A stretch of DNA of 47,362 nucleotides from Bremia lactucae (GCF_004359215.1 NC_090620.1:2330350-2377711); one strand, 5' to 3'. Positions 31,081 to 41,290 are shown, counted from the stretch's first letter. A program made the numbers and translations. Notes: generated from the sequence alone by a model not told the origin.

Positions 31081-31199
31081 AAAATACCCTTTTGTTCTAT
31101 TAGATATAATTTTGGCGGCCGAAATTATTTGAATTAACTAGGGTATGGTTTTAGATTTAAACAAAGTTAGAATGTACAGTTTCCCGTTTGATCTTATAG

Positions 31200-32660
31200 T
31201 GTCTAGTGTCTTCCTAAGGCTTGCGCATTAATCTGTGAGATATGTAAGCTTTTCTAAGGTACAAATTCTCGGGCACTAATTGCGACCATAAAATCATTCT
31301 CTAGTACAAGCTCACGTACTTTTGAAAATCCCGTCCAACCTGAGAAGCCGAAGTAAATTTCGCCTCTATGTTAGAAAGCGATACGCTAGTTTGCTCCTTA
31401 AGATTCATTGTAGAATTACTTCCTTCATTGTAATTGCTCCACGCTTCTGAGCGATGCTGTTACCAGGATGTCATCGACGTGAACTTTTCCATTGCCAATT
31501 GATTGTAGTAAGAAGACATGTCTATAGTACAGCGTGTAAATCCAGCATTCTCGAGCTTGCTATGTTGTAAATGACTTTATAATGTTTCCGTCTGATTAAG
31601 TCCTTCTAGCGTCTTTAATCGCAATGCTTTCTGGATCCGCCAATTTGCACCCAACTTTTGCGTGTCTTCTGTGAAAACCTCTATACCTTGCGGTATACGC
31701 AGGTGATATCTAAATGTTCTTCATGTCCGCCTTGACGTCGGCGTTTGGAATGTCCCTGGGCCTCGTCAGCACGCCCCATTCCCTCGCAAGAACAAGTACC
31801 AATTTAGCGGTACTGAGCTCCATAATCAAATATGGTTTGGGCGAAGGCATAGGAAAATAGAAATTGATATTGATAGATCCAGTTGTCCCATCCTTAATAA
31901 GCAGCACGACTGCCCGCGATACATTGAGAGTTTCCTTTTTTCCATCCGGAGTCGTAAAAGCTTCTGTCTACCTATAAGAGAAACAATTAAGACTAAATAA
32001 TGTAATTTGTTTCTTAGATAAATTATAATAAATGTTAGGCCATAGTTGACTTCGAAAAGTTACTCGTTAGCACAGGCCACGAGCCTGTCTTTGTAATGCT
32101 CGATCTTTCCACCCGCGTCGGTATCGGTCTTGAAGACCCTCTTCGTTTTTAGAACATGGCTACAGGCGGAAGGCACCTCCACCATCTATACGCTCTTCTC
32201 CTCCAATGCCTGAAGTTCCTCCTTTTTTATGGCCACGATTCACTTGACCTTTCGACTGCTACGCATAGCCAGCCAGTCCACAAATTTTAGGATCTTCTTC
32301 ACGCACTCTATTCATCACGTCGCACTCCTGCCTTACGCCATTGTTCACAGTGTACTGATGCTTATTTTCTTCATCTTTCTTGCTTTTGGATCGCCAGAGG
32401 ATTCATCTCGAGCCCAAGACCTCCTTCGTTCTTGGCCTCTTTTCTTCATTTTTAATTTTGCATCTTGGATTGTCCTGGTATTTATCTATTACCGCTTCCC
32501 GCGATGCCTGTTCTTCTTTCGCAGTATTAACCCGACGCAAGCGCTTGTTCTGCTCACTTCTCATCATTTCTTACGTGCTGGGTGACGACGACAATGTCCT
32601 TTGGGTATGCATACACGATACCACTTCGTTTTATCGCTTCATCTAATAATTATCGCTGAT
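31200..32660 (-). pseudogene. Cop-3: Copia RT and RNase H
   Basis: Leftward from about 32320: LQALEEKSVWMVEVPSA-like entry, VLKTKRVFKTDTDAGGKIEH, YKDRLVACANE, then about 31900 LAREWGVLTRPRDIPNADVK, VHVDDILVTAS (active-site YVDD region) and KEQTSVSLSNIEAKFTSASQ of RNase H, ending near 31200. Stops and frame changes are frequent. The strongly hydrophobic frame on the other strand (32229-32585) is a shadow. Confidence 0.7.
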
Positions 32661-33169
32661 TTTCCACGCTCGCCTGCGACTTGTTCTTCGCGTGACGATG
32701 TACCGTACATCCTGTTTTAAGAAACACAATGTCACAAAGGTTCTGTGTGCTGCTCATAAGCATATGCGGGGGCCACAGGGGCCACATTAGACTTTACCAG
32801 GCTTCTGTCCAGATATAGGAAGCGTATTCCGCTGTATCACTTCAGAAATAGAGGGGCAGACGACAAGCAAAAATCACAACCCGCACCGTATCCATGAGGT
32901 CGCGGTTAGTACGTTCTACTTTTTATTACTGGCGAGATTGCATACTTCGCTAATCTGGCGAGCTATTCTGGTTTCTTTACAAAAAAGATCGAGAGTACGA
33001 TACCCCCCCTCCCAACATCTGCGCTTTGCAAATTAAACCGCAATTAAATTGGCGCTTGCGACGTGCTTAAACTTTTGCGCAGCGATGTCCTTGATTATCA
33101 CGCGAAATATTCGGGAGTTTTTCGTTCGGTAAATAAAAAAGTTGATCATGTACCGATATTCCAGCCTAT
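32661..33169 (-). pseudogene. Cop-3 integrase region, nearly unreadable
   Basis: By Copia order the integrase core should lie between the HxxC-type zinc part at 33170-33500 and RT. Only scraps are visible in 500 nt, fewer than a full core of about 200 residues needs, so part is deleted. Confidence 0.4.
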
Positions 33170-33720
33170 CTAAAGAGTCATCGACCCTTTGAGATCCAAG
33201 CAGATTACTCCTCCAACAACCTCAATTGGGGAATCTCGCCAGTTTCCTTTCTTGATTGCGCGTTCTTTGTCTAATCCTCGAGTGCATGCGAGGCAATTTG
33301 CCCTATTTTTATCTTTACCATAGCCAATATCGCTGAAGCTGGGACTTGCTGATCGTGCTGTAATTGAGATGTGCAAATATGCGATGGAAATGTATAAGCG
33401 ACCCCTCTGGATGTTACGTCCCACCTCTTCCTTGTTCTGGGCTAGTACAGGCATGATTGCATCAGTACAGTCAGGCTTTCATGCCCGCCTTGTGTGCAAA
33501 TCACAAGTACATTGTTCGACATATCGGCGTCGAGCAGAAGAGTCCCATCTTTTAGTCTTGCAATCACACGGTACTCACCTTGGTCTACATTGTCATATCC
33601 TTTCACCTGTAGTGAACCGCATGATATGATGTTACGCTTCAACTTTTCTGCGTCGTACGCGTCCACTAATCGCACTGGAACCACCTTTCATGTCACTGTA
33701 CCCACAATCACGATGCTACC
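33170..33720 (-). pseudogene. Cop-3 protease end and GAG-pre-integrase domain
   Basis: Leftward: NIISCGSLQVKGYDNVDQGE, YRVIARLKDGTLLLDADMSN, NVLVICTQ, then ANCLACTRGLDKERAIKKGN, IEVVGGVICLDLKGSMT. The CxxC with a preceding His region and the D-L-x-G-P motif mark the GAG-pre-integrase zinc finger and the start of the integrase core (catalytic Asp in CLDLKG). The right end is cut by the gap at 33726. Confidence 0.75.
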
Positions 33721-33725
33721 GCGCT

Positions 33726-33825
33726 NNNNNNNNNNNNNNNNNNNNNNNNNNNNNNNNNNNNNNNNNNNNNNNNNNNNNNNNNNNNNNNNNNNNNNNNNNN
33801 NNNNNNNNNNNNNNNNNNNNNNNNN
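33726..33825. other. Assembly gap (100 N)
   Basis: Joins Cop-3 to El-6; the true content is unknown. Confidence 0.99.
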
Positions 33826-34640
33826 ACATACCATTAATGTTTAAGTCTTTTGGTGGCATCGGCTTTTGAGCCGGTATCGTTGCAGCGTTTATTTTATTGA
33901 ATACATGCACAATTCGCCATAATCCCGTTGTTCTACGCACACAGAAGGTCTGAGAGCTATGTGGGGAAGTTGTTTACCTCACTTGGCCCGCTGCCAAGCG
34001 ATCGGAAAAGAATTTTTTGTTCGCTATTACTTGTTCACGAGGCAATGGCCATTGCTTCATGACACATAATTTTGAACATGGGGTTAGGTCGATTTCGTGT
34101 CGAGTGGCTTTTACGTTAGGAAACTCGCACGGTACTGATTCAGGTAAGACATCCTTGAATTCTATAAAATTTTTAGATAAAAGTTGTCTTCAAATCCTCT
34201 CAGGATTGGAACATAAAACGTTCAATCCGAGTGTTCTCATTAGGGATGTTTTCGTCCACCGATGCGCTGCTGAAAACCCGTTCGTTCTTATGAAATACTA
34301 TTGCCGACCGAATATCGGCCACGTAGTTGTCATCTGTGACAAGTACGCAGATCTGCTTGACTTTGCCACTACGCAGATCACGCAAGAAGAACCCTTTCGG
34401 TTCTAGCATTGGCAATTGAATAATTTCCGAAGTTAACTTCGGAGGCGCTCATAGATCAAGTGTATAACCGCCTACACTTGATCCATTGTTTACCAAGACA
34501 TTATTTCTCTCAGTTTCCTCTTTGAAACTTTTTTCCAAAGGTACCTGGGAACCTTCGACCACAATTTTTCGGGAACATATTCCAACAGAATCTTTTTGAG
34601 GAGTATCCTCCCCCACTGCCTCTAGCTGTGGTTGCACTAC
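33826..34640 (-). pseudogene. El-6 RT start and pre-RT linker
   Basis: Leftward: MPMLEPKGFFLRDLRSGKVK, QICVLVTDDNYVADIRSAIV, then near 33940 LWRIVHVFNKINAATIPAQK and PMPPKDLNING, the fingers of oomycete Gypsy RT (GGWRxVHAFNKLNAATIPAQTPIPRKD). The remaining RT, RNase H and integrase are beyond the gap or deleted. Confidence 0.7.
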
Positions 34641-35310
34641 CACAGCGGGATTCTCTACAATCGACTCTCCAGTCGATCTAGGACTTTCGCACTGTCTTTT
34701 ATAGACGATTTTTTTTTTAACTTTCTTGCATGTTGCTTATCAAACCAGCATCCTTGTTTCGTACCACTCAACTCATTCGAGCGGTCGAACTTCGATGCTG
34801 CCTGTGCTTGTGCACAGCCGTCAGGAACTGAGTCCACGTCACAATGGTGGACCTTCGACGCTGCTGCGCTTGTGCATAGCGTCGGGATCTAACGCCACAG
34901 TCGGTTGAGAATTCACACTGAGGTCTTGTGCAGTCATGAAAACGACCGACCCACAAGTGAGGCCATCGCACTCAGGAAATCCGCACGCTTGTGGACGCTC
35001 CAAGACGTTCATCGATAACCATCCAATGAATGAGAGGCAGGCATCATAACAGCTTGATGCTGCCAGTTTATGCATGGCTCGTACTTTATGAGACATGGCA
35101 GTCCAAGGATTAAATCAAATTTGTCATTTAAATCCAGTACGATGATATCGTCATCGTACTTTTTATCATTTAAGTTGCATCAGATACCATCTACACGTTT
35201 GTTTACTGTTTCAGATGTGCCTGTTGCTAGGCGCACTGTCATCCCCATTAGAGGAATAGCGCGCTCAATAAATTTGAGTCTGCGATCTCCTAGCGATTAA
35301 CGTCCAATAA
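34641..35310 (-). pseudogene. El-6 aspartic protease C-terminal part and linker
   Basis: Leftward from about 35310: SLGDRRLKFIERAIPLMGMT, VRLATGTSETVNKRVDGI, KKYDDDIIVLDLNDKFDLIL, GLPCLIKYEPCINWQHQAV (the ILGLPWLxKYEPxIxW flap region), then VLERPQACGFPECDGLTCGS and VVFMTAQDLSVNSQP. The latter matches 46984-47060 of El-9. The N-terminal active-site half is in the inverted block 35311-35800. Confidence 0.75.
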
Positions 35311-35800
35311 GCATTTTCGACTGTAGCGGAATAAGAGAGCTTCAGCCTGAAACAGTCTTTCGTCCACTCGGGTGCATATCGTACTCCGAAACGACAAAAA
35401 ATGGAGGTCCAGAACCTATGAACCTCTCGTATGTAGAGAGCGAGAAACATCGCTCTTCAAGTTACAAGCAGTTCCAAAAATGTAATCGTTGTCAAAAGCC
35501 AGGCCACTACGCCTATGAGTGTAATGCCCCACGGCCAGTGCCTAAGAACACTGAGAAAAGACCGACCTCTCGCTAGGCGCAAGGGAGGACGCGGATCCGA
35601 CGCTGTTGCGAGGTCAGTAGGTGCGGAGCGCCCTACTGATACAGCAACGTTACAGGAATTTGCAGGTCTTTCGACCAAAGTTGCTGCTCACACACAAACA
35701 TTGTGTGTAACTGTCCCAGGGGATAAGGTAAACCTCATCGCCCTTAAAATTAAAATTCTTATATAAGTTACCACTCAAGTCCCTAGTCGATTGTGTGGCA
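35311..35800 (+). pseudogene. El-6 gag zinc knuckle to protease start, inverted block
   Basis: Read rightward, against the rest of El-6: VAE, stop, ESFSLKQSFVHSGAYRTPKR, GGPEPMNLSYVESEKHRSSS, YKQFQKCNRCQKPGHYAYEC (intact CX2CX4HX4C at 35481-35522), NAPRPVPKNTEKRPTSR, TDTATLQEFAGLSTKVAAHT, VNLIALKIKIL and LPLKSLVDC, the protease start. This is exactly the stretch missing between gag (35801-36606) and protease (34641-35310) on the complement. TCGACT at 35317-35322 and AGTCGA at 35785-35790 form a short inverted repeat at the two ends. Confidence 0.8.
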
Positions 35801-36606
35801 GAGATCGCTTGGTCAAGCGTCTCAAATTACAGCTGGAACACATGGACCGTCTGCGAGAACCTCGATGAGCACAGTAGCCTGTGTGCTCATCAATCGGATG
35901 AATCAAGATAAACAGCTGACCAAGTATCGTGTAAGCGTGAAGGTCACGCTTGCCCTGCTTTAAATCCAGGACTTAAGCTCGAGCTCTGAATTCGGCACGT
36001 GGCCGCTCAAATGTTTGCCTGAGCTAAGTCTTTAAGACGTCTTACGACCCAAAACTAATGGGTCGTGAAGCTTGAGCCACAAGGCCCAAGCTTTGGCATG
36101 TCCGGCTAGCCAAATTTCACTTTCGTCGCATCATCACTAATACGGCGAGCTTCTATGGCGTCGCCTTCGACTGCCTTAAACTTAGAAATCTCAATTCTCA
36201 AGCTTCCGAATCGGCGCGGACGCGTCCGCCCGCTAGCAGCATGTAAATGCCGCTGTCTCAACAGTTCTAGCTGTTGAGCACCATATACTCTCAACACCTA
36301 TGCGTGTTGAGAGTTTTACAGGTGAAGCATGCTACTTATTCTTTGGACCTGTCAAGTCATGCTGTACGATCTTGGCTATAACCGCATGTTATTCGTCTCT
36401 TTGTAGATCAAATAACATGGCGCTAACGGCTGACGCTCCTAAGACCGAACACATGCGTTGAATCGCTCTCCATTCAAGGTCACATAAATTAGTGAACCTC
36501 TCACGCGTTGCGCAATAGCATTCTGAAGGGGCTTGAAAGCTCCCACCTACTTCATCCGACATGGACATGTTGGATAGAACGTGCGTAGGCCGTTGAACAG
36601 ACTAAA
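35801..36606 (-). pseudogene. El-6 gag, N-terminal and capsid parts
   Basis: Leftward: MSMSDEVGGSFQAPSECYCA near 36568, RERFTNLCDLEWRAIQRM, HAVIAKIVQHDL, then LRIEISKFKAVEGDAIEARR and ISDDATKVKFG (family LKIDISKYxGVExDSLxRW), AGHAKAWALWLKLHDPLVL and ETLDQAIS at 35828-35805. It is the counterpart of the El-9 gag. Stops and shifts break it in several places. Confidence 0.7.
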
Positions 36607-36612
36607 ATAAAA

Positions 36613-36621
36613 GTGCTACCA
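36613..36621 (-). other. El-6 primer-binding site
   Basis: Complement reads TGGTAGCAC two bases after the LTR end; TGGTAGCA is the complement of the 3' end of initiator tRNA-Met. Confidence 0.7.
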
Positions 36622-36623
36622 GG

Positions 36624-37102
36624 TTTAACGGGAAACCTTTGGTAGTGCTGATAACAGTACTAGTCAAACTTCACTGATTACAGTGAAAGTGGGGTACCTC
36701 GACTACATCACGTACAACACGTGCAAAGGAAGGTTCCAAATAGCTAAGAAGTCATAGCTTGTATGGGTAAATTCTAAGGCTTGAGAATAGAGAAAAAAAC
36801 TGTATTGAAATATAAGGTTTTTCATTCCGATCTTCTTTCTAATATTGACTTGAATCTATTAATAACTAACGATGTTTGGCGCCTACTTGCGCGACGCCAA
36901 ATCGTTTCTTGTAACGATTAGCGGGGTTATTTTGACTTAAATTAACCAATCAATAGAATTAATGTCTTATTGGGTCAATACTACCAACTTTTGTAGTATT
37001 AGAAATATTAAGTCAAAATTAATAAAATTTAATTTTTTTGCTTCTTTACATATATATTTTCTTATGGGATATAATATTTATGTAACGGTACACCCCGTAA
37101 CA
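36624..37102 (-). mobile_element. LTR-C, 5' LTR of El-6
   Basis: On the complement it starts TGTTACGGGGTGTACCGTTA at 37102 (terminal palindrome 37081-37102) and ends CCCGTTAAA at 36624, 479 bp. The first 240 bp match 26178-26420. A+T-rich middle. Gag follows on the complement, so this is a 5' LTR. Confidence 0.8.
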
Positions 37103-37885
37103 TAAGTAAGGCATTAAGCTTTGATATGATTCAAGAAGCCTGCGATGGATGATATTTTAAAAATGGACGCTTGTGAATCAAGTTTTAAGTTTTAGCTGAC
37201 AAAAAGACACACGATGCTTAAACACTCTAAAATGAGGCAGGTTAAAGGCGTGCAAAAATGTGTTTACAGTTTCTTAGACAAAAAATCGCTGCGGAAATAC
37301 TTGCTTAAAATAATTTGTTTCACCTTCGATCCACCACATCTATCAGATTCGGCTTGACCACCACCCGGCATACGCAAAATTAGAATATCTTTAATGTAGC
37401 AAGCGTTGTTACGATAAATGCAAGCCCTGCCGACTGGACTTATTAGAGGTAAATTTTTAAATGTTTCACGTCCTGTCATAATTATACTTTCAACATTCAT
37501 TGTGAAAGAGATGTTTACTAATTACAAGAGTCGAAGGCCGGTGATTAAGTGTGTTATATATAGCTCTTGGTGATATGGCGTGGGTATTCTCCCTTCGATA
37601 CGTATTATAAGCTCGTCTTATTCCTGACGGGGCGCTGCCTTTATAACAATATCTTGAGCACAACGCAAAATGAAAGTAAGATAAATGATTATAGCTTAAG
37701 CAAAAAAATCGAAGAGCTTTCCACGACTTCCAGTTGGACATGAGACGTGGTGTTGAATCTAATAATGCGGGGCATGGCTCATGAGACGTGGTGCAACATT
37801 TAAATTTTTTCACTTTTTTTTAACTTGCACTTCCACGATCCCGCTTTCTTTTCTTAATTGCATTGAACGCGACGTTAGTAGCATC
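37103..37885. other. Unassigned sequence left of Cop-4, probably Copia 3' non-coding DNA
   Basis: About 780 nt. CATGAGACGTGGTG occurs twice in direct orientation (about 37738 and 37779). A leftward frame at 37490-37813 has no recognised motif. It could hold the Cop-4 3' LTR, but no second LTR is in the window to test this. Confidence 0.3.
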
Positions 37886-38444
37886 TTAGTAATAAACAGT
37901 TGACTGGTTATTCGTAGGAATATACTTTACCTTGATTCCTCCAGCTTCAATGTGACCACGCACAAAATGCGCTCTTAGATCAATATGTCTGGCTCGTGAT
38001 ATGTACCCTTGATTTGAAGCCATTGCAATTGCAGACTTATTATGCATGAGTACCAGTATGCTATTTTCCACTTATTTCATTCCATCTCGATTAGGAGGTA
38101 CCGAAGCCACAACAATTCGTGCGTCTCTAAAACAAGCGCCATTTATTCTGCTTCTGCAGAAGATAATGCAGCTAAATTGTGTTGTTTGCTTTTAAAAACA
38201 CCCGGTCTCCAGCAAACAACAACAATACGCCAGATGTTAAGCGGCGTGTTTGTTTATCACCGTCCCCATACGCATCGGTGTGGGCTGTTATACAAATTCG
38301 CTTGTTTATACTTGATTGTAAACTAATGACTTGGATTTTTGGTACCTTTGAGATATTGGAGCACACGCAAAGCTGCCCCCAATGCATTTTCCCTGGGCAA
38401 TCTAGGACGAGAGCTGGGTGCGAATTGGTGACGTTTGACATCAC
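37886..38444 (-). pseudogene. Cop-4: Ty1/Copia RNase H end
   Basis: Leftward: ITAHTDAYGDGDKQTRRLTS, GVLLLFAGDRVFLKANN (usual YSDADWAGD-x-x-x-RRSTSG), then ILVLMHNKSAIAMASNQGYI, SRARHIDLRAHFVRGHIEAG, IKVKYIPTNNQ. The catalytic Asp residues in TDAYGD and MHNKSAI (usual DNKSAI) are partly lost. The upstream RT is replaced by a Gypsy protease fragment at 38445. Confidence 0.8.
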
Positions 38445-38734
38445 GTCAACGCATCCTCAACTGTGTTCGACACGACATGAGTTGCATAGGCCTCACAGGA
38501 GTACATCCTTTCCGGTGTCCTGCGTAGAATTCGCAGCTGTGCGTGTACTCCAGTCTATCCATGGTTGGTGTTCTACCAACCATGGCAATGAAGTCATACG
38601 GACTTTCCATACCGAGCACTGTGAACTTTTCTTTACAAGAGAAGTCAATAAAACCGAAGGCGAGTAGTGAAGATACGATCGTGCTAATGTCAGTTCGAAA
38701 ATACAAAAGTGACCCAATTTGCTCACGATAGCGT
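38445..38734 (-). pseudogene. Gypsy aspartic protease fragment, LTR-B type
   Basis: Leftward: FIDFSCKEKFTVLGMESPYD, FIAMVGRTPTMDRLEYTHSC, then a frame change to DVLL. It parallels the El-3 protease at 15301-15735. It is wedged between Cop-4 and the El-7 LTR. Confidence 0.7.
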
Positions 38735-39274
38735 TGTAACGGGCTGAAGTTGCCCTAATGTTACACAGTCCCCGTTAAGTACACTTGGTGTACTTAAGGG
38801 GATGGTCAATTACTAAATAATAGCAATTAGACCCAGCACTCGGGTGTGGTGCACATTTGTGACCAACCCACATGGGTGCATTCACATTAGGAGGGATGAC
38901 GCCCACCGTCATCCGTGATGACGGCTAGTGTCATCCGTTACGCGAGGTATCTAGAAAGATACGCTCGCAATACATATTAAATGTTATCTATAGAGATAAC
39001 ATTTTGATTGATAAAAATAGGTATTTGTATTTAATTCTATTTATTATAAATCAGTCTGAAAACTACTTCCGGCTTGGTAAGTCCGCACGAGGAGACGGAT
39101 TACCGCTCCCGTGACGACACTTAACCAGAGTGTTTGGTGTGTTGGGTGAGGACGCTTGCGCGCCCACCACAACTACCTCGCTGCACGCAACAGAAGCAGT
39201 TTAAATTGCTTCTTCGCTGTGCTAGGGTGTCTGTCTAAGAAGAGCGTGGCCGCATTACGACGTGCCCGCCTACA
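38735..39274 (+). mobile_element. LTR-B, 5' LTR of El-7
   Basis: 540 bp from TGTAACGGGCTGAAG to CCCGCCTACA. Hairpins: 38775-38797 (10-bp perfect arms), 38894-38914, an extra one at 38917-38935 not found in the other copies, 38942-38968 and 38979-39004 (11-bp perfect arms). The primer site follows at 39277. Confidence 0.92.
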
Positions 39275-39276
39275 CT

Positions 39277-39284
39277 TGGTAGCA
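39277..39284 (+). other. El-7 primer-binding site
   Basis: TGGTAGCA two bases after the 5' LTR; complement of the 3' end of initiator tRNA-Met. It places this LTR as 5' and fixes the element direction as rightward. Confidence 0.75.
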
Positions 39285-39378
39285 CTTGAAATTCTTCCCA
39301 CGACCCGCATCTCTGTGTGTGTACGTGAGGATGAGCGTCAATATTGATTAGGCTCATTTTCCCCACCTCTCCGAACAT

Positions 39379-39638
39379 CATCGGGAGGTGGCAGGGCTTA
39401 TGGCGCAGGGACTTGGTGAACAAGCCCTGGCCAGGCTCCTGGGTAGTCCTCCTGAGCAACATGTTGCTCAGTTGGAGCAGTTTGAGGCATTCGTGCTCGG
39501 ACAGCGGAGGGCCGCGTCCGAGGCACAAGGCCATGCTGCGGCGGAGTTCGTCACTTAGACTCAGGATGAGCTGAGGCATGAGCAGGCTTGAAGCGAGGAT
39601 CACAACAGGACTGTTGAGAGCCTCGGCTCTGCCCGGCC
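39379..39638 (+). pseudogene. El-7 gag, N-terminal part
   Basis: Rightward frame REVAGLMAQGLGEQALARLL, GSPPEQHVAQLEQFEAFVLG, QRRAASEAQGHAAAEFVT, stop, TQDELRHEQA, stop, SEDHNRTVESLGSARP, cut by the gap. It is closely related to the El-3 gag start (15736-16896). Confidence 0.8.
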
Positions 39639-39738
39639 NNNNNNNNNNNNNNNNNNNNNNNNNNNNNNNNNNNNNNNNNNNNNNNNNNNNNNNNNNNNNN
39701 NNNNNNNNNNNNNNNNNNNNNNNNNNNNNNNNNNNNNN
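39639..39738. other. Assembly gap (100 N)
   Basis: Most of El-7 gag and all of pol would lie here if the element is complete; the gap size is not known. Confidence 0.99.
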
Positions 39739-40257
39739 CCGTTGATACGAGGCCTTGATATGGAGGGGCATAAGTGATATGCCACCCGTTACATAGCCAC
39801 GTTCGAAACGACTGGCTTGTGACACCAATTGTACACAAGCTTACGTGCCGTCGGCGGAGTTTTACATTCAGGCTCTTCTGCGTCAGACCCATTCTAAAAA
39901 ACGGTCTGAACGGCAGGTGTTGTAGCCTAACTTAATTGAGAAGCAGCTGCGCCTTTATGGCAGCGCTCTCATTAATGGTCACTACGTTAGATAGTGCAGA
40001 CGACGAGACTGCATTCGAAAACGTTGTTGTCTTCATGTTTGGGCAATGAGTGAAGTTTGGATGGGCAATAAACCGCCATCATCCTTTCTCATTAGCTCGC
40101 TGTACTCATCACTACTATGAGGTAATGGCAGCGGTGTCGGCTCATTGTAAACGACAATGAGCGACGGCGGCATGTCAACGCGACGCGTGCGCTTCGTGCG
40201 TGGTTGAGTGGGTGTCTTTGCAGACGACCCACTAGTTTAAGCCTTTTTAGGTGTCAT
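39739..40257 (-). pseudogene. Antisense ORF (aORF) of LTR-B Gypsy, copy 3 (El-7)
   Basis: Leftward from ATG 40257: MTPKKA, stop, TSGSSAKTPTQPRTKRTRRV, then MPPSLIVVYNEPTPLPL, PHSSDEYSELMRKDDGG, and at about 39892 MGLTQKSLNVKLRRRHVSLC, TIGVTSQSFRTWLCNGWHIT, YAPPYQGLVST up to the gap. It lies between gag and the 3' LTR of El-7 and points against both. It shares its words with copies 1 and 2; the middle portion of copy 2 is shortened here. Confidence 0.65.
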
Positions 40258-40380
40258 GATTGGCGCCGTATATGAGAACACAGGTCACAAGAGTGATTGA
40301 GATAACTAAGCGGTGCGCAAAACAGCTCGCTGTACCTCGCTCCTCTTTGACGAATTTAAGAATCTAAGTTTATTCTTGAA

Positions 40381-40393
40381 GGGGGGGGGGGGG
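40381..40393 (+). other. Poly-G polypurine tract of El-7
   Basis: Thirteen consecutive G directly (one T between) before the TGTAGCAACGGGC start of LTR-B, in the place of AAAGAGGGGGATGG in El-5. Such a run is also prone to sequencing error. Confidence 0.6.
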
Positions 40394-40394
40394 T

Positions 40395-40554
40395 TGTAGC
40401 AACGGGCTTAAGTTGTCCTATGTTACACAATACCCGTTAAGCACACTTTATGTAATTAAGGGAATGGTCATTTACTTACATGAAGTGATTAAACCCACCA
40501 CTTGGGTGTGGTTCACATTGTTACCCACCCTTGTGTATGTGATGCACATAGGTG
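40395..40554 (+). mobile_element. LTR-B fragment, 3' LTR of El-7, truncated
   Basis: TGTAGCAACGGGCTTAAGTT to GATGCACATAGGTG aligns with the first 160 bp of LTR-B. It then stops at a junction with El-8-type sequence. The first two hairpins are present but weakened. Confidence 0.8.
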
Positions 40555-40560
40555 GCCAAA

Positions 40561-41290
40561 AGCGTCGGTATTAGAGCGCGCTCTTCAAGACGCTCATAAT
40601 CATTATGGCGTCTACAATTCATGGAAGGCTCAGGGGAAATCGCTTGGACGTATTTCCCGCGATCCGGGTCGTGTTGCGTTCAAATAACCCGCCCGAACAA
40701 AATGAGGCGGAATTCACGCGCTGTTTATAACCGCATACGATGCGGTGATACAGCGGTCGTAGCGAACTAAATTATGCACGCTTGCATGTGAAAGAAATCA
40801 TGGGCGGTACTGTACCCCCTGTATCTTCTCATCATGTTACTCCTACTCGTCCATTTGAGGCTAGCGGAGAGGCTCCAGCTGGTGCTTCTTTTCATAAGCA
40901 GTCGCCAAGCCGGGCACATCAATACGTAGAGTATCGATCGGTTCCCAAGAGCTAAAACTCCTCAAGAAATCGCACCACTAGACGAGAATTTGATACTTGC
41001 CTCACGGAGCGGTGGGCAAGTACCCTTTCAACAAGGAAGAGTTAATTCTCACGCGCATCTATCAGTGCAGGCGGCGCCCGATAGCAGTAGCGATCTCGCT
41101 CACCTTTTCGCGGCTGCCTTACCCGCGTCTGTTCAGTCGCAGGCGTAAAGCGCTGTTACACGACGCATTGGGCATCTCGAGTGTCAAGTTTTACGACTGA
41201 CCTCGGATCTTCAGGATGTCCGCGCGAAAAATCGTCAGGGTTTTGAACGCCTGAAACTTCGGCTTGACATCCTGGAGAAGTTGATGCTGA
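40561..41290 (+). pseudogene. Antisense ORF (aORF) of LTR-B Gypsy, copy 4 (El-8), C-terminal part
   Basis: Rightward and opposite to El-8 pol: SVLERALQDAHNHYGVYNSW, KAQGKSLGRISRDPGRVAFK to a stop at 40687, then from about 40960 APLDENLILASRSGGQVPFQ, QGRVNSHAHLSVQAAPDSSS, DLAHLFAAALPASVQSQA, stop, SAVTRRIGHLECQVLRLTSD, LQDVRAKNRQGFERLKLRLD and ILEKLMLRDAF. The second half reads as an amphipathic coiled coil and aligns with copy 1 (11840-12136). The N-terminal half is replaced by the truncated LTR-B. Confidence 0.6.

Noticed and set aside
32229..32585. 118-codon hydrophobic frame resembling a membrane protein
   Set aside because: The complement encodes Copia RT entry motifs (VLKTKRVFKTD, YKDRLVACANE); Lys-rich coding sequence read backwards yields Phe/Leu-rich frames.
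34655..35096. Leftward frame rich in Cys and His as a zinc-finger gene
   Set aside because: It matches the post-protease linker of this Gypsy family in El-9 and lacks regular zinc spacing.
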